Shown here: positions 8,526 through 17,946 of the stretch, in pieces
How positions within the stretch are numbered: position 1 is the first letter of the stretch
Layout of the letters: the number at the start of each line of letters is the position of its first letter
From: Cytobacillus stercorigallinarum
GTDB lineage: Bacteria; Bacillota; Bacilli; Bacillales; Cytobacillaceae
DNA length: 64,000 nucleotides
Direction of reading: 5' to 3'
Assembly (NCBI RefSeq): GCF_014836495.1
Contig: NZ_JACSQT010000002.1
Span: 558,001-622,000 of the forward strand
Program-made: the position numbers and the translations under genes
Notes under the pieces: model-generated
What the model was told of the DNA's origin: nothing
Seen by the model: the letters and a program-made list of their open reading frames with translations, nothing else
The model's database searches: none

Positions 8526-9011
8526 ATGAGCTATAAAGTTGAAAGACTAAAAGTAAATTACAGAACCTTAGAAGATTTTAAAAAGTTTAAAGAATATGGT
8601 CTTCAAGAATTATCAATGCTCGAGGATCTCGAAGGCAATATTATAGAAAACGGAAGCCAATCACCTTTTTATGGTATTTACTTCGGAGACCTACTCGTTG
8701 CCCGCATGAGTCTTTATAAAGTAGAAGCCAAATTCGACCGTTACTTCCAACCTTCTCATGATTATTTAGAACTTTGGAAGCTTGAAGTGTTGAAGGATTA
8801 TCAATCAAAAGGTTATGGATCAGCACTTGTTAACTTCGCCAAGAGCTTTAACCTACCTATTAAGACGAACACAAGAATTAAGTCAAAGGAATTCTGGGAA
8901 AAGATGGGCTTCACATCAGCTCAATATGATATGGATAGGGATTTAGGGGAAAACCCTGTTCTATGGTTTCCAGAGGGTATGGTAAAGGAATCTTTAAAAG
9001 AAGACGAATAA
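8526..9011 (+). CDS. ylbP: YlbP, GNAT-family N-acetyltransferase
   Basis: 161 residues with a single GNAT fold. LWKLEVLKDYQSKGYGSALVNFA (about 83-105) is the beta4-alpha3 acetyl-CoA pyrophosphate loop (Q/R-x-x-G-x-G/A). The C-terminal FWEKMGF is the usual GNAT end motif. The acetyl acceptor is unknown. AGGGGGATGAATC precedes the ATG. It is a single gene between the carboxylase operon (divergent) and ylbO (convergent), with its own terminator. Recognised by overall similarity to B. subtilis YlbP and by its position. Confidence 0.88.
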   Translation: MSYKVERLKVNYRTLEDFKKFKEYGLQELSMLEDLEGNIIENGSQSPFYGIYFGDLLVARMSLYKVEAKFDRYFQPSHDYLELWKLEVLKDYQSKGYGSALVNFAKSFNLPIKTNTRIKSKEFWEKMGFTSAQYDMDRDLGENPVLWFPEGMVKESLKEDE

Positions 9012-9021
9012 ACATAAAAAG

Positions 9022-9053
9022 GCACTCCGAATATAAATGGAGTGCTCTTTTAT
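9022..9053 (+). terminator. Terminator of ylbP
   Basis: GCACTCC (9022-9028) pairs with GGAGTGC (9039-9045), followed by TCTTTTATTT on the plus strand. Confidence 0.85.
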
Positions 9054-9124
9054 TTATAATATAAAATAAACTTTATAAGGAAACTTAAGTATACATATCA
9101 TTGTTCGTAATAGGGTAATAGAAA

Positions 9125-9709
9125 TTATACACGCACATTTTTTTCGCGATCGTCGGTTTTTAGTACAACCATTTTTCTTGCTTTTTCCATTATTTCTACA
9201 AGCGCCTTATAATCCTGCTCCAATGTTTGTATTTCTTTTAATAATCTTTCATTCTCAGCAGCTAAATAATAAGTTTGTTTTTCTAAAGAAGTAATTTTCC
9301 CCTCATAATGAGATAATGTGTTTTTTTCAGCAGAATGAGCATTTTCCGCTTGTTCATATACAGATTTAAGGCTCTCTACAATTTCATTAAAGCTTAATTG
9401 CGGGGGGCTTGTTGATACTTGTTTTTCTTTTGCTGCCTCTTCAACAACCAATGATGATGGTGCTGGGTCTTTTTTACGGTTCTTTAATTCTTTCCGTTGT
9501 TTCTTTGCTACTTCAATTGCTTTCTTATATTGCTTTCTTACATATGAGTTCCAGCGAAACCCACAGGCAGCACCTGTTCTTGATAACTTTTTACCCACTT
9601 CTTCAAATGCTTGAAGTTGTGTTCCTCCACCTCTTATTTGGCGAAGAACGACTTCAGCTAGTAAAACATCTTCATCTTGTGACCACGCATCTTGACGAGT
9701 AGAAGACAT
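9125..9709 (-). CDS. ylbO: RsfA/GerR-family sporulation transcription regulator (YlbO)
   Basis: 194 residues. The N-terminus is a Myb/SANT-like DNA-binding domain (about 6-62) with the tryptophan pattern [14 protein letters not shown] ... [12 protein letters not shown] basic linker and a long coiled coil follow (about 105-185, heptads around [19 protein letters not shown]). RsfA-family proteins are compartment-specific regulators during sporulation; B. subtilis YlbO (GerR) acts in the mother cell. AGGAGGGG stands before the ATG. It is a single gene with no visible hairpin terminator. Which regulon it controls here cannot be told from this window. Confidence 0.87.
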   Translation of the reverse strand: MSSTRQDAWSQDEDVLLAEVVLRQIRGGGTQLQAFEEVGKKLSRTGAACGFRWNSYVRKQYKKAIEVAKKQRKELKNRKKDPAPSSLVVEEAAKEKQVSTSPPQLSFNEIVESLKSVYEQAENAHSAEKNTLSHYEGKITSLEKQTYYLAAENERLLKEIQTLEQDYKALVEIMEKARKMVVLKTDDREKNVRV

Positions 9710-9801
9710 CCCTAACCCCTCCTAGTAGTGTTTTTATTTCATCTTATGCTTATACTAGAAAAGATAGACTTAAACATGGGATATTCAGTCGTTTTCTTTA
9801 T

Positions 9802-10563
9802 TTACTTATTTTTTGTTAAAAATGTATTTACCGCTTGATGGTGACTTTCCTTACTCCAAAGAATCGAGCAAGCACGAACTTCTTCTTCCATTCTTTTTTC
9901 TAATTGTGTGACCTTCCACTTACGAACAAGGATCTCTTTATAGGCAGATAAAACATCTGTATGAATTCTATTAATGTTGCCAAAGAATTCTTGCACTACT
10001 TCCATACTTACTTGATCATAAATAGCATGAATAAAACCTTTTTTATACAAGTCTTCTGCCGCGAGTGGTCTAGCTTCCATCAGTAACTTTAAAGCAACTT
10101 CATTCTCCAGCTTCTCCAATAATATACTACCTCCGCCCCAACCTGTAGTAATAGCTAAAGTACCTTGAATAAAGCCCATTTTTGTTCCTTTTTTAGCGAT
10201 GCGGAAATCACATGCTGTAGCCAGTTCACATCCACCACCTACTGCAGTTCCATTCATAAGGGCAATTGTCGGTTTGTTGAGTGTAGTGAGCTTATATAAA
10301 ATCTTTGACATTTTAGATAGCATGTTAAATGCTTCTTCTGCAGTGATCAGATGTTGAAAAGCAGATAAGTCGCCACCAGAACAAAAGGCTCTCTCTCCTT
10401 CTCCAGTGATGACCAACCCTTTTATGTTTGCTTCTTGTTTAGTCATTTCAATTACTTTAAGCAGACCATCCATTACCTCATAATTAATGGCATTTCTCTT
10501 ATGTTCTCTAGTAATCGTGAATACAAGCAAATTTTCTTCCTTATGTATTAGGTAACTGCTCAT
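9802..10563 (-). CDS. Enoyl-CoA hydratase/isomerase family protein
   Basis: 253 residues, crotonase fold. HKRNAIN (about 21-27) and ERAFCSGGDLSAF (about 57-69) supply the first oxyanion strand, and GTAVGGGCELATACDFRIA (about 106-124) the second. The usual second catalytic acid region reads TTGWGGGSILLEKL, so it may be an isomerase or hydrolase rather than a true hydratase. AAAGGAGATC precedes the ATG. It stands between ylbO and rpmF on the same strand, an arrangement I recall from other Bacillaceae but not from B. subtilis 168. Substrate unknown. Confidence 0.85.
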   Translation of the reverse strand: MSSYLIHKEENLLVFTITREHKRNAINYEVMDGLLKVIEMTKQEANIKGLVITGEGERAFCSGGDLSAFQHLITAEEAFNMLSKMSKILYKLTTLNKPTIALMNGTAVGGGCELATACDFRIAKKGTKMGFIQGTLAITTGWGGGSILLEKLENEVALKLLMEARPLAAEDLYKKGFIHAIYDQVSMEVVQEFFGNINRIHTDVLSAYKEILVRKWKVTQLEKRMEEEVRACSILWSKESHHQAVNTFLTKNK

Positions 10564-10759
10564 TATTATCAGATCTCCTTTAAAAAGTATAATGTAACAA
10601 AGATAATTAGGAATAAATTTTGCATAGCTTTTTGCTCCATTGCTTTATAAACCTTGAATAATTATTAAAATTTTTATAGGATACTCCGCTGTAGATCCCT
10701 ATATTCAATTCTTTTGTTTCTTCATTACTATGCCAGAAAAAGTTGACAACAGACAATAG

Positions 10760-10794
10760 AAAAAACGCTGAAGCTTTTATTGCTCCAGCGTTTT
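10760..10794 (-). terminator. Terminator of the ylbN-rpmF unit
   Basis: AAAACGCTG (10762-10770) pairs with CAGCGTTTT (10786-10794), with a short inner AAGC/GCT pairing. On the minus strand T residues follow the stem. It lies just after the rpmF stop. Confidence 0.85.
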
Positions 10795-10807
10795 GTCATA
10801 TGAAAAA

Positions 10808-10981
10808 TTAGTTGTTTACAACTTCTTTTCCTTTGTAAGTTCCACAAGCTTTACAAACGCGGTGTGAAAGTTTCATTTCACCACAATTTGGGCATTCTAC
10901 CATACCAGGAACCTGTAATTTAAAATGGGTACGACGTTGTCTTTTTGCAGTTTTAGATGTTCTTCTAAAAGGTACAGCCAT
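10808..10981 (-). CDS. rpmF: 50S ribosomal protein bL32
   Basis: 57 residues, [21 protein letters not shown]..., the classic L32 start. [18 protein letters not shown] contains two CxxC pairs, so this is the zinc-binding form. The ATG at 10981 has a perfect AAGGAGGTG; an upstream in-frame GTG at 10990 falls inside that site and is not the start. It follows yceD/ylbN, as in most Firmicutes, and ends in a terminator. Confidence 0.97.
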   Translation of the reverse strand: MAVPFRRTSKTAKRQRRTHFKLQVPGMVECPNCGEMKLSHRVCKACGTYKGKEVVNN

Positions 10982-11130
10982 TATTCCCACCTCCTTATAG
11001 AGATTTAGAGTCGTTCAAACTTGAGGATTAACTTCTATTAATACAATAGAGTAGAAAAGACCTCTCTATATTTTGAACATACACTATGAAGAAAAAATTA
11101 TTAAGACCAGCTTTCACTGTTTTCTTCCAG

Positions 11131-11652
11131 TTATGAATCAGAAGAATCCTTTTGATTAAGTAGCTGAGCAAGTCCAGCAAGACGTGGATCAATCTTTTCC
11201 GTTTTCTCTTGCTCGGAAATGACCTCCCAATCTTTTCCTGATTGAGGAGCGCCCTCTTCACCGCTATCATCGCAGAATACTTGCATAGGGACCTCAAGCA
11301 CAAGAATTTCATGAATAATAGGCATCATGTCTATTACATCACCTTGTACTTGATGAACTTCCTCTTCAGTTTCATAATCGCTAGCTTTCAAGAGGAATGT
11401 TTCAATTGTTTCCACATTAATTGGATATTTAACGTCAACCAACGTGCGAGAACAAGGGAGAATCAAATGACCTTCCATTTTAAAATGGACAATCACTTTC
11501 TCAGAATCAATATCTGCTCGACCAGTAATTCTCATTGGTGAGGCATCTCTGATTTCATTATCCATTTTGACTAATTCATCAACATTGACGATTTCATCAA
11601 AGGGGAAGTCCTTGCTTCGATACTTCTGTAACTGACTTAAAGTCCATTTCAT
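11131..11652 (-). CDS. ylbN: YceD/YlbN family (DUF177) rRNA accumulation protein
   Basis: 173 residues from MKWTLSQLQKYRSKDFPFDE. The central CSRTLVDVKYPIN and an acidic C-terminal half (DDSGEEGAP ... IDPRLAGLAQLLNQK) match the DUF177 family, which is linked to 23S rRNA/large-subunit accumulation and nearly always sits in front of rpmF. The start at 11652 is preceded by GGGGTGAT at good spacing; the in-frame GTG at 11661 is part of that site. It is in an operon with rpmF, about 150 bases downstream, with no other gene between. Confidence 0.92.
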   Translation of the reverse strand: MKWTLSQLQKYRSKDFPFDEIVNVDELVKMDNEIRDASPMRITGRADIDSEKVIVHFKMEGHLILPCSRTLVDVKYPINVETIETFLLKASDYETEEEVHQVQGDVIDMMPIIHEILVLEVPMQVFCDDSGEEGAPQSGKDWEVISEQEKTEKIDPRLAGLAQLLNQKDSSDS

Positions 11653-11880
11653 ATAAATCACCCCAAGGCAACAAAGGTAATTATAGCTTTCATATAATTA
11701 TTTGTCAATATTTTTTCTTTACAGTCAGAAGGTTATTGAAAAGAGAATCATTTATCTCATTTTCTCTTAGTATTGTAACCAATTTTATTCAATTTGCAAA
11801 CCTTTATCGTCGATTTATGGAACCATTAGTGAAATTTTATTTCTTCATTTATAATTAAAATAAGAAGGAGTGGTTAACAA

Positions 11881-13104
11881 ATGAAAGCTGTCGGTATTGT
11901 CGTTGAATATAATCCTTTTCATAATGGGCATGCCTATCAAGTGGAGCAAGCAAAAAAGGAAACAGGTGCAGACGTGGTGATTTGTGTGATGAGTGGTAAC
12001 TTCCTGCAAAGAGGAGAGCCGGCAATCGTATCAAAGTGGACGCGAGCAGAAATGGCCTTAGCTGGTGGCTGTGATCTTGTTTTTGAACTGCCTTTCTCAT
12101 TTGCGACATCTCAAGCAGATATATTTGCAAAAGGAGCCATATCAATACTCGAAGCTACACTGTGTCAATATTTATCATTTGGTAGTGAACAAGGGAATAT
12201 ACAACCATTTTTATCAACTTATCACGGGTTACAGAAACATGAAATTGAGTATAACCAACTGCTTAAACATTATAGTAAAGAAGGCTATAGTTATCCTAAA
12301 GCTGCATCTCTTGCTTTCCAACAATTACAATTGGCCATCGATGAAGAAATAGTGGATTTAACAAAACCGAATAATATTCTTGGTTTCCAATACATAAAAG
12401 CTATAAAGCAACAAAATGCGAAAATGGAGCCAACCACAATCGCCAGAAAGAATGCGGAGTTTCACGATGAAGACTTTAATGCATCAACAATTGCAAGTGC
12501 TACAAGCATCAGAAAAAAGATATTTTCTCAAGAACAAAATATAGAAGAAACTTTTAAATATATGCCGAGAACCTCATATGATGCCTTGCATTCGTATTAT
12601 AAAAAATATGGAGTTCTGCATCATTGGGAACGATATTGGCCTATGCTACAGTACCGCTTGCTTAGTTCGTCACCTGCCCAACTTAGAGAAATATATGAGG
12701 TTGAAGAAGGGATCGAATTTCGTTTAATCGAGGCGAGTAAGACTTCAACTTCTTTTCAATCATTTATGGAAGCAGTGAAAACAAAACGGTATACATGGAC
12801 ACGCATTCAAAGAATTTGTTTGTATATTCTTATCCATGTGAGTAAACAATCCATGTCGCATATAGAGGAAGCTGAATATCTTCGCTTACTTGGCATGTCA
12901 TCAAAAGGGCGAGTCTATTTAAATCAACATAAAGGTGAGTTTAAGCTTCCACTCATTTCTAAAGTCTCCGAAAAAAATCGGGAGTCATTAGCTCTAGACC
13001 TTAAAGCAACTAGAATATATGCACTGGCAGCAAATTCTCCACAACAACAGCAGCTTTTAAAACTTGACTTTAGCCAACCACCAATCATTTATGACAAGCG
13101 ATAA
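11881..13104 (+). CDS. tmcAL: tRNA(Met) cytidine acetate ligase TmcAL (YlbM)
   Basis: 407 residues. The N-terminal nucleotidyltransferase-like domain begins GIVVEYNPFHNGHAYQVEQAKK, with the HxGH-type HNGH motif at about 18-21. SGNFLQRGEPAIVSKWTRAEMAL (about 39-61) is the other family hallmark. TmcAL uses acetate and ATP to form N4-acetylcytidine at the wobble position of elongator tRNA-Met. AAGGAGTGG precedes the ATG. It is divergent from yceD and convergent to ylbL, the same layout as B. subtilis. Confidence 0.95.
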   Translation: MKAVGIVVEYNPFHNGHAYQVEQAKKETGADVVICVMSGNFLQRGEPAIVSKWTRAEMALAGGCDLVFELPFSFATSQADIFAKGAISILEATLCQYLSFGSEQGNIQPFLSTYHGLQKHEIEYNQLLKHYSKEGYSYPKAASLAFQQLQLAIDEEIVDLTKPNNILGFQYIKAIKQQNAKMEPTTIARKNAEFHDEDFNASTIASATSIRKKIFSQEQNIEETFKYMPRTSYDALHSYYKKYGVLHHWERYWPMLQYRLLSSSPAQLREIYEVEEGIEFRLIEASKTSTSFQSFMEAVKTKRYTWTRIQRICLYILIHVSKQSMSHIEEAEYLRLLGMSSKGRVYLNQHKGEFKLPLISKVSEKNRESLALDLKATRIYALAANSPQQQQLLKLDFSQPPIIYDKR

Positions 13105-13406
13105 AAGCGGCGCTTAGTTTGTTTAAGGTTATAGTCAAATAAGTTTTTGTACTGTTTAAGCTAAAAATAACACTGGTTAGTTAGCGGAAAAGACAATTTT
13201 CGCCATCGCTCTGGTTGAGTATCACAACCTACCCTCTACTTGTAAATAGCTACAGAAAATCAGTAGCATTGGGCGAATACACATAACTAAATATGAAAAA
13301 AACTCATAAAAATAACCTCATAAAAATAACGGAGAAATTCTGATTCATTTAGCAGAACTTCTCCGTTATTCATTACAGACCACACTTTTAATAAAAACAT
13401 TTTCTA
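13105..13406. other. Gap after tmcAL with a tandem 14-bp duplication
   Basis: 302 bases between convergent genes. CTCATAAAAATAAC occurs twice head-to-tail at 13303-13316 and 13317-13330, immediately before the terminator stem. No reading frame with a ribosome site is present and no clean terminator for tmcAL is evident. Confidence 0.6.
13324..13370 (-). terminator. Terminator of the ylbK-ylbL unit
   Basis: AATAACGGAGAA-TTCTG pairs with CAGAA-TTCTCCGTTATT (one bulge) around a short loop. On the minus strand it runs into TTATTTTTATG. It is just after the ylbL stop. Confidence 0.75.
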
Positions 13407-14423
13407 TCATTTAGCTTCTAGGTCTTCTAAGTACTTCACTGCATCATCAAATGTGTCAATTGGGATGATTTTCATATCCGTATCAATATCTTTAGCTGTT
13501 TTAACTGCCTCTTTGTAGTTTGATTTATCACTATTATTCTCGTTCGGTGCAAAGAAGATATCTGCTCCGGCATTATCTGCAGCCACTATTTTTTGATCTA
13601 TTCCACCGATGCGCCCAACCGTACCATCTGGTGCGATTGTTCCAGTTCCGGCGATTTCATATCCTCTTGTTATATCTCCCTGAACTAACTGATTATAGAT
13701 TTCTAATGAAAACATAAAGCCAGCGGACGGACCACCAATTTCACTTGTATCAATCGCCACTTCTGGATCAACTGTAATCTCTTTATCATCCACTAATGTG
13801 ATGCCCACACCAGCCTTTCCGGTCGCGGCAATTTTCTGTAGTTCGATATCAGTTTCTCTTTCTTCCCCGTTTCTTTCAAAAGTAAGGGATATGCTGTCAC
13901 CTTCCGATTTTGATGAAACCATATCAATAAATTGCTCTGAAGATTGAAATGATTGGCCATCTACTTTCGTTACCCTATCTGATGCTTCAAGTTTCCCCTC
14001 TGCTGGCATACCTTCCATAATGTTAAGTACATACACACCTTGATAATTGTAATTTACTTCTAAACCAGCATGTTGATATGCCACTTCTATGGCTGACTGC
14101 TTGGAGTTATCCATTAAGTATAATTGCCTTAACTGATATTCTCGATCAGTTTCATCTTCTCTTCGAATATCCTCAATAGGATAAATATGTTGATATTTTT
14201 GCCATTTCGCCCATAAATAAGTATAAATATTCGCTTTGCCCATTCTTATAGTCGTAAGCATGAAACTTCCTGTCGCATTGTCTCCATTCTCAACTTCAAT
14301 GATTGGTTCTAATTCTTTCGCCATCCCTGGCTTTGAGACATAATAAGGAAGTTGTATAAAAGAAGTAACAAGGACGAGTAATGCTAAGACGAAGAAGGAG
14401 CGAGCCCAAATTTTTCTTTTCAT
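13407..14423 (-). CDS. ylbL: YlbL, membrane-anchored PDZ-Lon-type serine protease (SepM family)
   Basis: 338 residues: one N-terminal membrane anchor (about 8-27), a PDZ domain (about 120-195) and a Lon (S16) protease domain to the end. The catalytic dyad is visible as Ser233 in GGPSAGFMFSLE and Lys278 in GGIDQKIVAA. The protease domain should face outside. B. subtilis YlbL degrades the DNA-damage checkpoint protein YneA together with CtpA; the substrate here is inferred. The start overlaps the ylbK stop by four bases (ATGA), so the two are translationally coupled. Confidence 0.94.
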   Translation of the reverse strand: MKRKIWARSFFVLALLVLVTSFIQLPYYVSKPGMAKELEPIIEVENGDNATGSFMLTTIRMGKANIYTYLWAKWQKYQHIYPIEDIRREDETDREYQLRQLYLMDNSKQSAIEVAYQHAGLEVNYNYQGVYVLNIMEGMPAEGKLEASDRVTKVDGQSFQSSEQFIDMVSSKSEGDSISLTFERNGEERETDIELQKIAATGKAGVGITLVDDKEITVDPEVAIDTSEIGGPSAGFMFSLEIYNQLVQGDITRGYEIAGTGTIAPDGTVGRIGGIDQKIVAADNAGADIFFAPNENNSDKSNYKEAVKTAKDIDTDMKIIPIDTFDDAVKYLEDLEAK

Positions 14424-15208
14424 TCATTTGGCTCCTTCCAATTTTCGATTATTTCTTTTATTTTATCAATATATTTGAGCGCTTCCTCTTCTCCTATCTT
14501 AATTATTTCATTTATATTTGTAAAAGCTTTTGAACTATACATCTCTACACTCGGTCGAATCATCACATTGGATGCTATTTCACGGTTGATTACATTCTCC
14601 ATTTGTAAAATATCTAGGCTCTGCATAATCACATCATAAATGGAGTGTATCTCTGTCTGAACATTTACCCTTGAGACATCAACAGCAATAATAATATCTG
14701 CTCCCATATCTTTTACAACTGAAACAGGCACACGGTCAATAACCCCCCCATCGACTAGTAACCGCCCATCAACCTTTTCAGGTACAAAAATACCAGGAAT
14801 AGATATACTTGCTCTAACAGCTTCTGCTATTGGCCCTTCTTGGAAAATTACCTTCTCTCCCTTCTGGATGTCCGTTGCGACAACAGAAACAGGAATAGTT
14901 AAATCTTCTATTTTCTTGTCTTGTGTGAATACACGGATAAATTCCTTCACGCGATTACCAGCAACAAACCCCCTTCTAGGAACCGTAAAATCCAAATAAT
15001 ACTTTCTTTTAAAAACAGTGGAAAATTTATATAATGTTTCAATATCTATGCCTGTAGCGTAAAAGCAGCCTACCATTGCCCCCATACTGCTCCCTGCAAT
15101 CAAGTCAATTGGTATATCTTTATCCACAAGCGCTTTTATTACACCAAGATGAGCAAACCCACGCGCACCACCAGATCCGAGAGCAAGACCTATTTTTGGT
15201 CGAACCAA
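14420..15208 (-). CDS. ylbK: YlbK, patatin-like phospholipase
   Basis: 262 residues. The patatin signature is complete: the oxyanion loop GSGGARGFAHLG, the nucleophile elbow GSSMG and the Asp of the dyad in LLVDGGVIDRVP. It is cytosolic, with no signal peptide. I start at the TTG at 15208 because TTGGAGGGAAAGA lies directly before it and the protein then begins MVRPKIGLALGSGG. The ATG at 15232 would add eight residues, but its ribosome site is weak and distant. Coupled to ylbL; the lipid substrate is unknown. Confidence 0.9.
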   Translation of the reverse strand: MVRPKIGLALGSGGARGFAHLGVIKALVDKDIPIDLIAGSSMGAMVGCFYATGIDIETLYKFSTVFKRKYYLDFTVPRRGFVAGNRVKEFIRVFTQDKKIEDLTIPVSVVATDIQKGEKVIFQEGPIAEAVRASISIPGIFVPEKVDGRLLVDGGVIDRVPVSVVKDMGADIIIAVDVSRVNVQTEIHSIYDVIMQSLDILQMENVINREIASNVMIRPSVEMYSSKAFTNINEIIKIGEEEALKYIDKIKEIIENWKEPNE

Positions 15209-15445
15209 ATCTTTCCCTCCAATCTCTTTCATAAAATGATTGTCTTTCTTCTTTACATGGTTGGATATCAGAATACATCAGGCTATTTATTATCTTATGT
15301 ATAAATTGATGCTTTAGTTAACAGGCAATAAGTAATGTCGTTTTGAAATCAATGGTCTAATTTTTCATTTATCGTCGTATATTCAATAGAAGAAGGACAT
15401 GCTTACAATGTGTTCCAGCCGTCATTACATAAGGGAGGCTCATTC

Positions 15446-16660
15446 GTGTCACGTTCAAAGTTAAAAACAATCATGCTTGCACTTTCGGCGTCATTAATCG
15501 CCTTTTCACTTATATTATATCCGCAAGAATCCGTTGATGCATCGAGAAGGGGCCTCGAAATGTGGTGGGAAATTGTTTTTCCTTCCCTCTTACCGTTTTT
15601 TATTATAGCCGAGGTTTTAATCGGTTTTGGTGTTGTGAAATTTATTGGTGTCCTCTTAGAACCACTCATGCGACCATTGTTCAAAGTTCCAGGTGTTGGC
15701 GGCTTTGTGTTAGCTATGGGAATGGCATCTGGTTATCCAGCTGGAGCGAAGTTCACAGTACGATTAAGACAAGAGAAACAAATATCACGTCTGGAAGCAG
15801 AGCGACTTGTTTCCTTCTCTAACTGTTCCAATCCTTTGTTTATTTTTGGCGCGGTTTCTGTTGGGTTCTTTCATAATACAAAATTAGGGATTATTCTTGC
15901 CCTAGCCCATTATCTAGGTAATTTAACTGTAGGTTTAATCATGCGCTTTTACGGACGAAAGGAAGAAGAGCAGAACACTGAGATAGCCACGCCTCCCACT
16001 CGAAAATTTTCTTTTAAGGAAGCATTTAATGTCTTACATGAAACAAGGTTACAAGAACAGCGTCCATTAGGAAAGCTTGTTGGTGATGCTGTAATATCTT
16101 CTATCCATACTTTATTAATGATCGGCGGCTTTATTATTTTATTTTCGGTCATAAATAAATTATTATTCCACATTGGCATTACCGACTTTTTCGCTTATGG
16201 GCTTGGTCTATTATTATCTGTTTTCCAAATTTCCCCTGAATTTAGTAAAGCTTTATTCTCTGGTATTTTTGAACTGACTCAAGGAAATCAAATGACCGCT
16301 CAAGTCGATCATGTTCCTCTGTTACAAAAAGTAATGATTGCAAGTGCTATCTTAGCCTTTTGTGGATTCAGCGTTCAAGCACAAGTCGCAAGCATTATCG
16401 CTCAATCTGATATTCGCTTTAAGCCGTTTTTCATCGCTCGAATTATTCATTCATTTATTGCTGCTTTTTACGCCTATCTATTTTGGCATTTATTATATAA
16501 CCGCGTGTCATTTGAACAACCATCTAATGCCATACCAGTTTTTCAAAATGAAGGTTTCACCCTATATGAATACATGATAACACTTGGACCACTCATTACT
16601 TTATTTTCTCTCATTCTATATATTTTTATCTACTATCGTAGGCATTTTCATTCCCATTAG
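15446..16660 (+). CDS. ylbJ: YlbJ, sporulation integral membrane protein
   Basis: 404 residues from the GTG at 15446, which has AAGGGAGG seven bases upstream; a longer frame from 15410 lacks a site. About eight membrane segments and two Gate-like nucleoside-recognition repeats are visible: WWEIVFPSLLPFFIIAEVLIG ... GMASGYPAGAKF in the first half, AFCGFSVQAQVASI in the second. YlbJ is made in the mother cell and is needed for normal heat-resistant spores in B. subtilis. It is divergent from ylbK and convergent to coaD, with which it shares a terminator. I could not identify a convincing sigma-E promoter. Confidence 0.92.
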   Translation: MSRSKLKTIMLALSASLIAFSLILYPQESVDASRRGLEMWWEIVFPSLLPFFIIAEVLIGFGVVKFIGVLLEPLMRPLFKVPGVGGFVLAMGMASGYPAGAKFTVRLRQEKQISRLEAERLVSFSNCSNPLFIFGAVSVGFFHNTKLGIILALAHYLGNLTVGLIMRFYGRKEEEQNTEIATPPTRKFSFKEAFNVLHETRLQEQRPLGKLVGDAVISSIHTLLMIGGFIILFSVINKLLFHIGITDFFAYGLGLLLSVFQISPEFSKALFSGIFELTQGNQMTAQVDHVPLLQKVMIASAILAFCGFSVQAQVASIIAQSDIRFKPFFIARIIHSFIAAFYAYLFWHLLYNRVSFEQPSNAIPVFQNEGFTLYEYMITLGPLITLFSLILYIFIYYRRHFHSH

Positions 16661-16688
16661 TACACGACCTTGAAGGAGAATGATCGTA

Positions 16689-16734
16689 TAAAAAAAGGCA
16701 GACAATCTCTGGTGAGTTGACCTGCCTCTTTATT

Positions 16735-16735
<1 letters not shown>
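16689..16735. terminator. Bidirectional terminator between ylbJ and coaD
   Basis: AGGCAG-CAA-CTC (from 16696) pairs with GAG-TTG-CTGCCT (to 16727). It is flanked by A7 on the left and CTTTATTTT on the right, so it can serve both convergent genes. Confidence 0.85.
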
Positions 16736-17238
<503 letters not shown>

Positions 17239-17802
17239 TTATTCATGAGGCTCAATAAAACAATAAATGGAAACAGCAATGATACCATAGCTTTCATACT
17301 TTACTTGTTCTAAGTCCCCACAAAAAGTGGGTAATTGTATATCTGAGCTATGTTCACACATTATCATGCCATTTTGCTTTAGTAATTTCTGTTGACTAAT
17401 AATTTCTAACAATTTTACGAGTTGTTGCTTTTTGTAAGGTGGGTCAAGGAAGATATAATCAAATTGTAACCCCCTTTTCATAATGGCTTTTAAAGCTCTT
17501 TCAGCGTCATTTCTATAAACTTCAACGCCTTCTTCAATTTTACAAATTCGTAAATTCTCATGTACTGTATGTACTGCCTTGCTATCACGATCAACGAAAA
17601 TCGCTTTTTCTACACCTCTACTTAATGACTCTATCCCCAGGCCACCACTTCCAGCAAACAAATCCAGTGCGATGCCTCCATCAAAATAGGGGCCTATCAT
17701 ATTAAAGATTGCTTCTTTTACTTTATCAGTTGTTGGTCTTGTTGATTTACCAGGAACAGCTTTAAGTTGCAGTCCCTTATATTGACCAGATACTACCCGC
17801 AT
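17239..17802 (-). CDS. rsmD: 16S rRNA (guanine966-N2)-methyltransferase
   Basis: 187 residues. DLFAGSGGLGIESLSRG (about 45-61) is the SAM loop and FLDPPYKKQQL (about 122-132) the DPPY catalytic motif of N2/N6 methyltransferases. The ATG at 17802 gives MRVVSGQYKGLQL, the typical N-terminus, and has GTGGTGAGT before it; the in-frame GTG at 17814 overlaps this site. It is B. subtilis ylbH and is cotranscribed with coaD. The csfG-like sRNA lies upstream in the opposite direction. Confidence 0.95.
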   Translation of the reverse strand: MRVVSGQYKGLQLKAVPGKSTRPTTDKVKEAIFNMIGPYFDGGIALDLFAGSGGLGIESLSRGVEKAIFVDRDSKAVHTVHENLRICKIEEGVEVYRNDAERALKAIMKRGLQFDYIFLDPPYKKQQLVKLLEIISQQKLLKQNGMIMCEHSSDIQLPTFCGDLEQVKYESYGIIAVSIYCFIEPHE

Positions 17803-17912
17803 ACTACTCACCACTTATCTTAAATTCAATTTTTCTTCATCATCCTACCATACTTTTTATAGGAAACAAACACATATTCTCCTAAGTATTTCAAGAGATG
17901 ATGAATAAAAAT

Positions 17913-17940
17913 GTATAACAATATCTTATATGGAGATAAT
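17913..17940 (+). promoter_or_regulatory. Sigma-F/G-type promoter of the csfG-like RNA
   Basis: GTATA (17913-17917), a 14-base spacer and GGAGATAAT (17932-17940). The second element fits the sigma-F -10 pattern GGnrAnAnT and the first fits GyATA. Transcription would start near 17947. The call is by consensus match only. Confidence 0.6.
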
Positions 17941-17946
17941 GAGATT

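Noticed and set aside
15380..15445. Sigma-E promoter for ylbJ (ATATT and CTTACAAT or CATGCTTA)
   Set aside because: Spacing or -10 match is poor for either pairing; not good enough to annotate.
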